From: Actinomadura physcomitrii
GTDB taxonomy: Bacteria; Actinomycetota; Actinomycetes; Streptosporangiales; Streptosporangiaceae
Direction of reading: 5' to 3'
Assembly: GCF_008923205.2 (NCBI RefSeq)
Contig: NZ_WBMS02000011.1
Location: 149,905 to 213,904 of the forward strand
DNA: 64,000 nt
Shown: positions 43,540 through 51,662 of the stretch, one piece after another
Position numbering within the stretch: the first letter of the stretch is position 1
Layout: the number at the start of each line of letters is the position of its first letter
Program-made: the position numbers and the translations under genes
Notes under the pieces: model-generated
What the model was told of the DNA's origin: nothing
Databases searched by the model: none
What the model saw: only the letters and a program-made list of their open reading frames with translations

Positions 43540-45585
43540 GTGACGAACGACGCGACGGTGACCGCGGCGGACATCGCCCGCCTTGCGGGCGTCGGGCGGG
43601 CGGCCGTGAGCAACTGGCGGCGGCGCCATGACGACTTCCCCCGCCCGGTCGGGGGGACGGCGGCGAGCCCGGCGTTCTCCCTCGCCGAGGTGGAAGGCTG
43701 GCTGCGCGGGCAGGGCAAGCTCACCGGATCGCCGGTGCGCGAGCGCGTCTGGCAGGCGCTCCGCCAGACCGTCGCCGGGGACGCCGACCTCGCCGGCGTC
43801 CTCGCGTTCGCCGGCGCGTTCCTGCTCTTCATGAACGGCGACCCGGGCCGGTGGCGGGGTCTGTCCAGGAGGCCCGACAAGGACCTCGCCATCAGCCTGC
43901 CGCGCGCGCTCCGCGACGCCGCCGCGCCGGCACCGGGCCTGGCGGACGCCGCCGGGCTCCCGCCCCGCCTGCCGGACGACCGGGTCGCGCTCGTCCGGAC
44001 GCTCGCCGAGCTGGCCGGCGAGCTGGGCGCCGCCGAGACGTTCGAGTTCCTGCGCACCCGCTACCTGGAGCACCACAACCGCCGCGTCTACCTGACGCCG
44101 GAGCCGGTCGTCCGGCTGATGCTGGAGCTGGGCCGCAGCGCCGAGCCGCCCGGCGACGCCGAGGCGGACGCCGCCGTACTGGATCCGGCGTGCGGGACCG
44201 GCTCGTTCCTGCGCATGGCCCACGAGACGGCCGCGGACGGCGGGCTCCTGCTGGGCGAGGAGATCGACGCGACGACGGCGCAGATGACCGCGGTCCACCT
44301 CGCTCTGCGCGGCGCGCGCGCGGAGGTGCGTCCCGGCGACTCCCTGCGCGCGAACGCGTTCCCCGGCCGGACGGCAGACCTCGTGGTGTCCAACCCGCCC
44401 TTCAACGACCGCAGCTGGGGCTACGAGGAGCTGACCGGGGATCCGCGCTGGGAGTACGGGCTGCCTCCCCGCATGGAATCGGAGCTGGCGTGGCTGCAGC
44501 ACGGTCTCGCCCACACGCGCCCCGGCGGGCACGTCGTCATGCTTATGCCTCCTGCCGTGGCCAACCGCCGTTCCGGCCGCCGCATACGCTCGGAACTGCT
44601 CCGCAGGGGCGCGCTCAGGGCCGTCATAGGGCTGCCCGCCGGCGCCGTCCCGAACATGGCGGTCGCGCTGACGGTGTGGATCCTGCGGCGCCCCGCCCCC
44701 GGCGACCATCCCGCCGACGACGTCCTCATGGCGGACACCTCCGCCGACCCCGACGGCTTCCGGGACGTCGCGCTGGACGCATGGCGCCGCTACCTCCGCA
44801 AGCCGGAGTCCGTGGACGACGGGACGGGCCGCAGCGTCGTCGTCCGCATCATCGATCTGCTCGACGACGAGGTGGACCTGACTCCCGCGCGCTATCTGCC
44901 GCAGCGCAGCACCCCCGAATCCGTAGGCGCGTTCACCGCCGAGAGGGACCGCCTAGAGCGGAAGATGTCCGAGCTGCCGGGGATGGTGGCCGAGCTGGCC
45001 TCCCTTACCGAAGCGCAGGCGCGCGACGATGCCGCCATGACGACGGTCGGTGAACTGGCCAAGGGCGGCGTACTGGAAGTCCTGCGTTCCCCGGCCAAGG
45101 CGACGCTCGATCCAGGGGACACGCCCTTGCTGGTCCTGGAGGACGTCGTCGAAGGGCGCGGCCCCAGCCGAACGTCCGCCCCCGGCCCGGACGACGTCCG
45201 CGTCGAGGCCGGCGACGTCGTCGTCCCGACGGCCGCCCGGCATCCGGTGGCGCGCATCGTCCGCGAGGGCGGCGCTGTGCTCGGCCCGGGCCTCGCCCTG
45301 GTCCGCGTCGACCCGGAGCGCGCCGACGCCGACTTCGTCGCGGGCTGGCTGTGGCTCGGTGCGCGCGACGCCCGGCTCCGCAGCTCCACCTCGACGGCCC
45401 GGTTCGACGTGCGCCGCGCCAGGCTGCCGCGCCTCACCCGTGCCGAGCAGGAGCGGCTCGGCGCCGCGTTCCGGCGGCTGGCCGACCTGGAGGCGGGCCT
45501 GCGGGACGTCCGGGACCTGGGCGCCAACGTCCTGCGGCTGGGGCTGGACGGGCTCGGCGCCGGTACGCTGCGTCCACGCGACTAG
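43540..45585 (+). CDS. Type I-like N6-adenine DNA methyltransferase with fused specificity-like C-terminus
   Basis: 681 aa from GTG 43540 (GGGAG 5 nt before; ATG 43528 is the alternative). Residues 5-60 are a MerR/AlpA-like winged HTH (VTAADIARLAGVGRAAVSNW). An HsdM-type domain follows, with SAM motif I LDPACGTGSFLRMAHE near residue 210 and catalytic VVSNPPFNDRSWGYEEL near 285. Residues about 450-680 look like half a type I S subunit: a coiled coil (LERKMSELPGMVAELASLTE), a TRD-like beta part with PLLVLEDVVEGRG, VEAGDVVVPT, and FDVRRARLPRLTRAEQERLG. No restriction subunit is nearby. It is followed at 37 nt by a Ser/Thr kinase gene. It could be a solitary epigenetic enzyme or the modification arm of a defence system. 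Confidence 0.85.
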   Translation: MTNDATVTAADIARLAGVGRAAVSNWRRRHDDFPRPVGGTAASPAFSLAEVEGWLRGQGKLTGSPVRERVWQALRQTVAGDADLAGVLAFAGAFLLFMNGDPGRWRGLSRRPDKDLAISLPRALRDAAAPAPGLADAAGLPPRLPDDRVALVRTLAELAGELGAAETFEFLRTRYLEHHNRRVYLTPEPVVRLMLELGRSAEPPGDAEADAAVLDPACGTGSFLRMAHETAADGGLLLGEEIDATTAQMTAVHLALRGARAEVRPGDSLRANAFPGRTADLVVSNPPFNDRSWGYEELTGDPRWEYGLPPRMESELAWLQHGLAHTRPGGHVVMLMPPAVANRRSGRRIRSELLRRGALRAVIGLPAGAVPNMAVALTVWILRRPAPGDHPADDVLMADTSADPDGFRDVALDAWRRYLRKPESVDDGTGRSVVVRIIDLLDDEVDLTPARYLPQRSTPESVGAFTAERDRLERKMSELPGMVAELASLTEAQARDDAAMTTVGELAKGGVLEVLRSPAKATLDPGDTPLLVLEDVVEGRGPSRTSAPGPDDVRVEAGDVVVPTAARHPVARIVREGGAVLGPGLALVRVDPERADADFVAGWLWLGARDARLRSSTSTARFDVRRARLPRLTRAEQERLGAAFRRLADLEAGLRDVRDLGANVLRLGLDGLGAGTLRPRD

Positions 45586-45622
45586 GCCGGGCCGCGCCGA
45601 CGCCCGGCGGGGGAGGTGGGCG

Positions 45623-47134
45623 TTGCGGCGGGGCGATCGCCTGGGGGAGCGCGGGCGCTACGAACTCGATCAGGCGATCGGGCGCGGCGGCATGGGCGAG
45701 GTGTGGCGCGCCTACGACCGGTTCCTGGACCGCAGGCTCGCCGTCAAGTTCACCCGCGTCGCGGACGAGTCGCTCCTCGCGCGGTTCGAGCAGGAGGCCC
45801 GCAGCACGGCGTGGCTGGAGCATCCGGGCGTCCCGACCGTCTACGACTTCGGCGACCACGACGGCTCGTTCTACCTCGTGATGCAGTACGTCGAGGGCAT
45901 GACGGTGGACCACCTCCTCGACGCCTACGAGAGGCTGCCGGTGTCGTGGGCCGCGCTCATCGCGGCGCAGGTCTGCGCGGTGCTCAGCGTCGCGCACCGG
46001 CGTCCGCTGGTGCACCGCGACCTGAAACCGAGCAACCTGATGCTCTGCCCGGACGGCTCGGTGAAAGTCCTCGATTTCGGTGCCGCCGTCGGGCTCGGCC
46101 CAGGGGACGTAAGGCGCACCACCACCGGACTGGGCGCGCCCTACACGCCCGGCTACAGCGCCGTAGAGCAGGTGTATGGCAGTCCCGGTCCGCGGAGCGA
46201 TCTGTACTCCGTCGGCTGCGTCCTCTACGAGATGCTCACCGGCCGCCAGGTCTTCCCGGGTGCGACGGCCTACGAGGTCATGCGCCGCCACGAGGACGAG
46301 GCGCCGGCGCCGCCCCGCAGCCTGCGCGGCGACGTCCCGCCGGGCCTGGACGACCTCGTCCTGCATCTGCTCGCCAAGCAGCCGGCGGACCGCCCGGCGA
46401 GCGCGGACGAGGTCTACCACCGCCTCCTGGAGTTCGTGTCCACGCTGGAGCCGCTGCCGGGCGCCGTCGACACGGTCGCGCCGTCGCACCTGTACTCCAG
46501 CGCCGTCGCGCGGATCCGGATAACGGGCACCGCACCGGCGCCCCGCCAGGAGGAGCCCGCCGAACTGCCCACGCCGGACGAGGTCGCCCGCGCGCGCGAG
46601 GAGGCCGCCGAACTCGCCGGCGCCGGGCGGTATACGCAGGCCGCCGAACTGCTCTCCGACACCGCCGAACCCGCCCGCATAGCGCTCGGCGACGACGACC
46701 CCGAGGTCATGGGCCTGCGCCTGGACCTCGCCGATGTGCTCTACCAGGGCGGCGACTACCGCCGCGCCGTCCACGCCTACCGTGCCGCCGCCGTGGCGAT
46801 GGCCGAGTGGAACGGGCCCGACGACCGGGACGTGCTCCGCTGCCGCGAACGCGAGGCGATCTGCCAGGCGCAGCTGGGCGCGACCGACACCGCCCTCGGG
46901 CACCTGCGCGAACTGCTCGGCGACGTCGCGCACGAAAGCCCCTACAACGCCGACGCGTTCCGGCTGAGGGAGAGCATCGCGCGCCTCGACCTCGCCGCAG
47001 GACGCACGGACGAGGCCCGCCGGGAGCTGTCCGAACTGGTGGCCGACCTACAAGGCCTCTATGGCGACCATCACCCGCAACTGGCCGACCTGACGGTTCT
47101 CCTGGACGAACTCAAGCAGGCAGGAACGGGCTAG
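45623..47134 (+). CDS. Ser/Thr protein kinase with C-terminal TPR region
   Basis: 503 aa from TTG 45623; GGGAGG lies 6 nt upstream and no ATG/GTG is in frame before the kinase domain. The kinase is complete: glycine loop IGRGGMGEVW, lysine in LAVKFTR, LVHRDLKPSNLMLCPDG, KVLDFGAAVG, and activation loop leading to YTPGYSAVEQ. Residues about 310-503 are TPR-like (AAELAGAGRYTQAAELLSDT, LADVLYQGGDYRRAVHAYRA). No transmembrane helix, unlike PknB-type sensors, so it is cytosolic. It lies 37 nt after the methylase; kinase-methylase pairs recur in BREX/Pgl-like settings, so it may modify or sense that system. Its 3' end overlaps the opposing helicase gene by 23 nt. Confidence 0.88.
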   Translation: MRRGDRLGERGRYELDQAIGRGGMGEVWRAYDRFLDRRLAVKFTRVADESLLARFEQEARSTAWLEHPGVPTVYDFGDHDGSFYLVMQYVEGMTVDHLLDAYERLPVSWAALIAAQVCAVLSVAHRRPLVHRDLKPSNLMLCPDGSVKVLDFGAAVGLGPGDVRRTTTGLGAPYTPGYSAVEQVYGSPGPRSDLYSVGCVLYEMLTGRQVFPGATAYEVMRRHEDEAPAPPRSLRGDVPPGLDDLVLHLLAKQPADRPASADEVYHRLLEFVSTLEPLPGAVDTVAPSHLYSSAVARIRITGTAPAPRQEEPAELPTPDEVARAREEAAELAGAGRYTQAAELLSDTAEPARIALGDDDPEVMGLRLDLADVLYQGGDYRRAVHAYRAAAVAMAEWNGPDDRDVLRCREREAICQAQLGATDTALGHLRELLGDVAHESPYNADAFRLRESIARLDLAAGRTDEARRELSELVADLQGLYGDHHPQLADLTVLLDELKQAGTG

Positions 47135-49181
47135 GCGACGCCGCATACGACACGTACAGGTTGTCCCGCGCGCGCGTGCACGCGACGAACAGCAGGCACC
47201 GCTCCTTCTGGACGTCCTGTGCGTGCGCCTTCGGGTCCTCGTCCTCGGGCGTGATGGCGCGGGCGGACGGCAGCGCGTTCCCGTCCGCCCCGACCACCGC
47301 GACGCACCGGAACTCCAGCCCCTTCATCTTGTGCATCGTCCCGGCCTGGACGCCCGCCGACTTGCTCGGCACGTGGTACGCCGCGATCCCGGCGCGTTTC
47401 AACCGCTCGACGATCTTGCGCACGACGTAGTTGTACCGGGTCGCGACGCCGATCGCGCTCGGCTCGACGCCCTCGTCCAGCCACTCCCGCACCTGCGCGG
47501 CCAGGCCGTCCAGCTCCTCGTCCGGGTCCGCGAAGCGCCGCACGAGGGGACGGCGGCCGTGGATCGGCGACCGGTAGCCGTCCAGGGTGTCGGCGGAGTC
47601 GTCCAGGCCCTGCGCCGGCGCCGCCCCCAGCAGCGGCACGGACCAGCTGAGGATCTCCTGCGTCGTGCGGTAGTTGAGCCGGAGCTTGGTGCTGCGCCCC
47701 CGCACGTTGATGCCGAGGCTCGAAAGCGACACGTGCGAGTCGTAGATCCGCTGGTGCGGGTCGCCGACGATGAACAGGTCGTCCGGGCCCTCGGCGACCA
47801 TCCGGCGCAGCAGCCGCCACTGCGCGGGATGGATGTCCTGCGCCTCGTCGACGATCACGTGGTCGTAGCCGGGCTCCTCGACCAGGTCGGCGGCCTCGTT
47901 CGCGAGCTGCGGGAACGTCGACTTGCCCGCCGCCGCGAGCCCGCCGGTCACCTCCCGGACGGCCCGCCACACCACCGACCGCTGCGCCCTGCCGAGCGGG
48001 ACGCCCCGCCCCGTCCGCGTGCACGCCAGGTAGTCGTCCTCGCTCTGCAGGTCCTGCGCCAGGACGATCTGCTCCCATTCCCGGCTCAGGAACGACGGCG
48101 AGAAGGGCGTCCCGGCCGCCGCGTCCGCCCACAGGGAATCGAGCAGGTCGGGGCCGGCGATGTTCGGCCGGTGATGCCGTCCCACGACCGAATAGGTGAT
48201 GGCGTCCACATTCTGCACGTGAATGCGGCTCTTCACCTCCTCGTCGTCGACGAGCAGCCCCAATTGCCGCTCCAGCGCCTGCGCGAGGTTCTTGGTGAAG
48301 GTCGTGAGCAGCACCCGGCCGCCCTTTTCCGCCAGGAACCGCGCCCGGTGCAGCGCGGTGACCGTCTTGCCCGTCCCCGCACCGCCCGTCACCTGCGCCG
48401 GACCGCTGTAGGACGGCCGCAGCGCCACCCGCCGCTGCACCGGGTGCAGGAAGATCCGCCACGTGTCGAACGGGTGCGCGAGGATGTCCGCGAGCTCCTC
48501 CGGCCCGCTGACGAACGCGACCTCCCCGGGCGTCCGCCGCATCGCGGTCACCAGGTCGTCCGGGTCGACGGGGCCCGGCTCCTCCTCGGCCGGCAGGCAC
48601 TGCGCGACCTCCGCCCATGCCTGCTGGACGTTCTGCCCCGTCGCCAGCGCCAGCAGGGCGATGTACTGCGGTTCCGGCAGCAGTTTCTCCAGCGCCTGCA
48701 AATGCGCCTCGGTCGTCAGCAGCCGGACGAGCGGAATCAGTTCCTCGTCGATTCCGAGGCGGATCAGGTCCTTGTCGAAAACATGTCCGAGCAGCCGGAA
48801 GACGGTGCCCTCGGCGGCCTTCTCCAGCGCGGGCGACATCTGGTCGAGCGCGACCTGGTCGCGGACCTCCAGCACCCCGATCGCCTGGTTCACCGAGAAT
48901 CTGCGGCTCGCGGCATAGGCGATCGCGTCGTCGTGCCCGAGCACCGCGAGCAGGCAGTACACGTCGCCGCGCTCGGGGGCGAGCACGACGCCGCGCCAGA
49001 ACCGGTCGATGCGGATCGTCCGGATCCGCGGATCCTTCGCCCCGGTGATCTTCTCCAGGTGCAGTCCGGCCTCGGTGTGCGCGGCGAACTTCGCGAACGC
49101 AGCCTCCACGCTCCTGCGCACGCTCGGCTCGAGCTTGGCGTACTGCGGCATGAACGAATTGGCAATGGCCAGCTGAGCCAA
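47112..49181 (-). CDS. UvrD/PcrA-like SF1 helicase with RelE-like N-terminal domain
   Basis: About 689 aa. Residues 1-90 (ANSFMPQYAKLEPSVRRSVE, IRTIRIDRFWRGVVLAPERG, YCLLAVLGHDDAIAYA) resemble a RelE/ParE-type fold often fused to such helicases. The helicase has Walker A TGGAGTGKTVTALHRA, IVDEAQDIHPAQWRLL, VGDPHQRIYD, LRLNYRTTQEI and GTMHKMKGLEF with VACTRARDNLYV. The TTG start at 49181 is proposed because GGAAAGGG lies 7 nt before it and relatives begin MAQLAIAN; ATG 49226 is the alternative. It unwinds DNA 3'-5'. It is antisense-overlapping at its 3' end with the kinase, so the two units may affect each other's expression. Confidence 0.85.
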   Translation of the reverse strand: MAQLAIANSFMPQYAKLEPSVRRSVEAAFAKFAAHTEAGLHLEKITGAKDPRIRTIRIDRFWRGVVLAPERGDVYCLLAVLGHDDAIAYAASRRFSVNQAIGVLEVRDQVALDQMSPALEKAAEGTVFRLLGHVFDKDLIRLGIDEELIPLVRLLTTEAHLQALEKLLPEPQYIALLALATGQNVQQAWAEVAQCLPAEEEPGPVDPDDLVTAMRRTPGEVAFVSGPEELADILAHPFDTWRIFLHPVQRRVALRPSYSGPAQVTGGAGTGKTVTALHRARFLAEKGGRVLLTTFTKNLAQALERQLGLLVDDEEVKSRIHVQNVDAITYSVVGRHHRPNIAGPDLLDSLWADAAAGTPFSPSFLSREWEQIVLAQDLQSEDDYLACTRTGRGVPLGRAQRSVVWRAVREVTGGLAAAGKSTFPQLANEAADLVEEPGYDHVIVDEAQDIHPAQWRLLRRMVAEGPDDLFIVGDPHQRIYDSHVSLSSLGINVRGRSTKLRLNYRTTQEILSWSVPLLGAAPAQGLDDSADTLDGYRSPIHGRRPLVRRFADPDEELDGLAAQVREWLDEGVEPSAIGVATRYNYVVRKIVERLKRAGIAAYHVPSKSAGVQAGTMHKMKGLEFRCVAVVGADGNALPSARAITPEDEDPKAHAQDVQKERCLLFVACTRARDNLYVSYAASPSPFLPA

Positions 49182-49329
49182 CTCCGCACCCTTTCCCGGC
49201 ACCTGACGCCCCGTAAGCCTCCTCATCCTAGAAGCCGCGGCCCGGATGGTTGAACCTTGCACCACCCTGTCCGCCTCCGGACACGGGCCGGGCCGGGGCG
49301 GACGGCCCCGGCCCGGCCCAGGCGAAAGG

Positions 49330-50280
49330 TCAGGGGCGTTCGCCGGGTTCGCCGACTACGCCGACCGCCTCGCGGACCTGGATGAACTGGAGGGTGCCGC
49401 GCTTCACCGTCACCTTCCCGTCAACGCGGTGGTCCTGGACGGTGATGGAGCGTTCGCCGAGGTAGCGGTAGGTCTTCGGGTCGAGCAGGATCTCGCTGCG
49501 CAGCCAGCCGGCCGGGTCGGTGAGACCGAGGCTGACCGCCGGACGCCCGTCCGCGTCGACGACGCCCGCCGTGGCCGTGACGTGCGGGATCAGCTTGATC
49601 GCCTGGAAGATCGCGGCCTCCGTCGCCGGCGGGTGCAGGCTTTCGGCGAGGATGGTCCCCAGGGTGTGGAAGGCCAGGTCGTTGCCTCCGCCGATCTTGC
49701 GCAGCAGCGCGTCCGGGTCGGTGGGCAGCGGGTCGAACCTGGCCGCCAGCGGCGCTTCACGGGTCGCGGGCGACTTGCCGAGCTTGCCGTTCTCGTAGGC
49801 GGCGTACTGGTTCTTGCCGTCCACCCGCCGCCACAGCTCCCAGCTCTTCGTCGTGTACGGGCCGCCGGTGGCGATTCCGGACGGATGGGCGGGGGCCGTC
49901 ATCTTGAACTTGGTGTAGAGCCACTGCTGCGGCCCGGGCGCGGTGTAGGGACGGGACTTCGCGGCGGCGGAGGCGTGATCGAGCACCACCGCCGCTTCGG
50001 CGACCGAGCCTATGCCGGGGACGGCCGGGCGGGGACGCCCCTCGTCGTCGGTCATCACGAGCGACACGGCCGCCGTCGTGACCGCGGCCACCGCGCCGAC
50101 CGCCGCGATGCGGAGGGTGAGGCGGGGCAGACGGCGCCGCGAACGTCGCTCGGGTACGGGGCCCGCGGTGATGTCGTCCATGAGCCGCCGCGCGCCGGGG
50201 CGGTCGGCGAACCCGGCGAGGGACGCGTCATCGACCCTCGACAGGGTGCGGACGAGGTTGTCGGTGGGGTGGACCTTCAT
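49330..50280 (-). CDS. CU044_5270 family protein (putative anti-sigma factor)
   Basis: 316 aa with a cytosolic N-terminus (NLVRTLSRVDDASLAGFA), one membrane helix (IAAVGAVAAVTTAAVSLVMT, about residues 57-76) and an extracytoplasmic domain (QQWLYTKFKM, GGPYTTKSWELWRRVDGKNQ, DPALLRKIGGG-like PDALLRKIGGGNDLAFHTLG, AGVVDADGRPAVSLGLTD). This matches CU044_5270-family proteins, which are encoded right after ECF sigma factors and probably act as their anti-sigma partners. The stop of the sigma gene (50282) lies 2 nt from this start, so they form an operon. Signal sensed unknown. Confidence 0.85.
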   Translation of the reverse strand: MKVHPTDNLVRTLSRVDDASLAGFADRPGARRLMDDITAGPVPERRSRRRLPRLTLRIAAVGAVAAVTTAAVSLVMTDDEGRPRPAVPGIGSVAEAAVVLDHASAAAKSRPYTAPGPQQWLYTKFKMTAPAHPSGIATGGPYTTKSWELWRRVDGKNQYAAYENGKLGKSPATREAPLAARFDPLPTDPDALLRKIGGGNDLAFHTLGTILAESLHPPATEAAIFQAIKLIPHVTATAGVVDADGRPAVSLGLTDPAGWLRSEILLDPKTYRYLGERSITVQDHRVDGKVTVKRGTLQFIQVREAVGVVGEPGERP

Positions 50281-50281
50281 G

Positions 50282-50833
50282 TCAGCGGTCTCCCTTCACG
50301 GTGACGGGCGTGGCGTCGAAACCGGTCGCGTGCAGTAGGCGCGACAAGCGCGCGCGGGCCCGGTGCAGGCGGACGCGAACGGCTCCCTTCGAGCAGCCGA
50401 GGACGGTGGCGATCGCCGCGTGGTCCAGCCCTTCCCAGGCGACCAGGCGCAGGAGTTCGCGCTCGTTCTCCGTCAGCTGCCGGAACGCCTGGGCGATGGC
50501 CGACACGTCGGTGAAGTCGGTGACCGTCGCGGCGATCTCGTCCCGCAGCTGCGGATGCAGGGACGCGGTCCGCCGCCGGCGGGTCGCCTCGTTCGACCAG
50601 TACTTGGCCACGACCCGCCGTGCGGCGCCGTACAGCCAGAGCCGGGCGCGGTCGCCGGTGGGCACGTCGTCCAGGCGTCTCCAGGCGACGGTGAAGACTT
50701 CGGAGACGAGGTCGGCGGCGTCGTCCGCCGACGGGCAGCGCCGCAGGACGTAGCCGAGTATCGGCTCGTACGTCTCGCGGTAGAGGGCCTCGAACCGGGC
50801 CTTGCGGTCATCCATCGGCGCTGCGGTCGTCAT
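50282..50833 (-). CDS. ECF-type RNA polymerase sigma factor
   Basis: 183 aa. Region 2 is ALYRETYEPILGYVLRRCPS, DDAADLVSEVFTVAWRRLDD with WLYGAARRVVAKYW. Region 4 is LTENERELLRLVAWEGLDHA, AIATVLGCSKGAVRVRLHRA. This is the full two-domain ECF layout. It is followed immediately by its probable membrane anti-sigma factor. The ATG at 50833 has its AAGGAG 13 nt away, too far; that site is better placed for an overlapping 10-codon leader ORF. Translation may instead begin at in-frame ATG 50815 by coupling to that leader. Confidence 0.92.
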   Translation of the reverse strand: MTTAAPMDDRKARFEALYRETYEPILGYVLRRCPSADDAADLVSEVFTVAWRRLDDVPTGDRARLWLYGAARRVVAKYWSNEATRRRRTASLHPQLRDEIAATVTDFTDVSAIAQAFRQLTENERELLRLVAWEGLDHAAIATVLGCSKGAVRVRLHRARARLSRLLHATGFDATPVTVKGDR

Positions 50834-50840
50834 GGCGCAT
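50808..50840 (-). other. Ten-codon leader ORF overlapping the sigma factor start
   Basis: ATG 50840 has AAGGAG 7 nt upstream and encodes MRHDDRSADG before TGA at 50808-50810. It overlaps the first codons of the sigma gene in another frame and stops right after the sigma gene's second in-frame ATG (50815). It could be a translational coupler or regulatory leader; no function is proven. Confidence 0.35.
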
Positions 50841-50992
50841 GTGGCGCTCCTTCAGTGGGGGGATCGCCCCATACGTGCCGGGAAAGCGGCCGGCGTTACA
50901 GCCCGCGGCGGACCGGACGGTCACCAGCTTGCGCCACCTCCGCCACCGCACGAAGCGCATACCGAATGAGACGGTACGAACCGCCGGTCCGT

Positions 50993-51466
50993 TCAGCCTC
51001 CGGAAAGGCAGGAGACAACGAAGGGACGAAGCCGCACCGACATCTCGTCCGGCACCTCGCCGAGCCCGCACCAGCGCGCCTCGAGGATCTCCGCCGGGTC
51101 GAGCGAGAGCCGTCCGCCGACGACGCGGGCCTCGTAGTACGCCTCCACCCGGTGCCGGAAACCACTGGCGACGCGGAAGGGCGTCTCCTCGACCTCGACC
51201 TCCAGCGAGGTCTCCTCCCGTATCTCGCGGGCCACGCCGTCCTGCAGCCGCTCGCCCGCGTTCACGTACCCGCCGGGCAGCCCCCAGGCACGGTACTCGG
51301 GCCACAGCCGGTGCCGCAGCAGCAGAATGCGCCCCTGCTCGTCCCGGACGACGCCGGCGGCATAGACGAGGAACGTGTCATGCCTGAGCCGCGCAAGCCG
51401 CCACTGCACCCGCCCGCCCAACCTCCGCCACACCCAGACAACCCCCCGCCCCAGGCCCCTGCTCAC
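50993..51466 (-). CDS. NUDIX hydrolase
   Basis: 157 aa. The Nudix box GGYVNAGERLQDGVAREIREE with following TSLEVE is complete (about residues 66-92), giving the metal-binding REXXEE helix. It is preceded by VYAAGVVRDEQGRILLLRHR and WGLPGG. The N-terminus (VWVWRRLGGRVQWRLARLRH) is basic. Such enzymes hydrolyse nucleoside diphosphates linked to other groups; the substrate cannot be told. It is divergent from the large DISARM-like operon with a 196-nt gap. Confidence 0.9.
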   Translation of the reverse strand: MSRGLGRGVVWVWRRLGGRVQWRLARLRHDTFLVYAAGVVRDEQGRILLLRHRLWPEYRAWGLPGGYVNAGERLQDGVAREIREETSLEVEVEETPFRVASGFRHRVEAYYEARVVGGRLSLDPAEILEARWCGLGEVPDEMSVRLRPFVVSCLSGG

Positions 51467-51530
51467 CCGAGCAACCCTCCCGCGTCTCGGTTCATGTTAA
51501 CTCGATCAACCGTCAAATTTCGGATTGGCG

Positions 51531-51559
51531 TTGACGAGAGCCGTGGTTGTGCTTACGGT
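51531..51559 (+). promoter_or_regulatory. Promoter of the DISARM-like operon
   Basis: TTGACG and TACGGT are separated by 17 nt, a good SigA-type match, about 100 nt before ATG 51663 and in a relatively AT-rich stretch (51490-51530). It implies a leader of roughly 95 nt. Confidence 0.6.
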
Positions 51560-51662
51560 TCTGACAGCGCATGGTCATCCGGCGGCGCATGCCACGCGTC
51601 GAAGTGTGACAGGTCGTGGTGCGAGCACGGTGGGGACGAGCGGACGGGGAGAGACGGCGCGT

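Noticed and set aside
43540..45585. Complete type I restriction-modification system
   Set aside because: Only a methylase with a specificity-like tail is present; there is no HsdR-type subunit in the window, so I call it a solitary or non-classical methylase.
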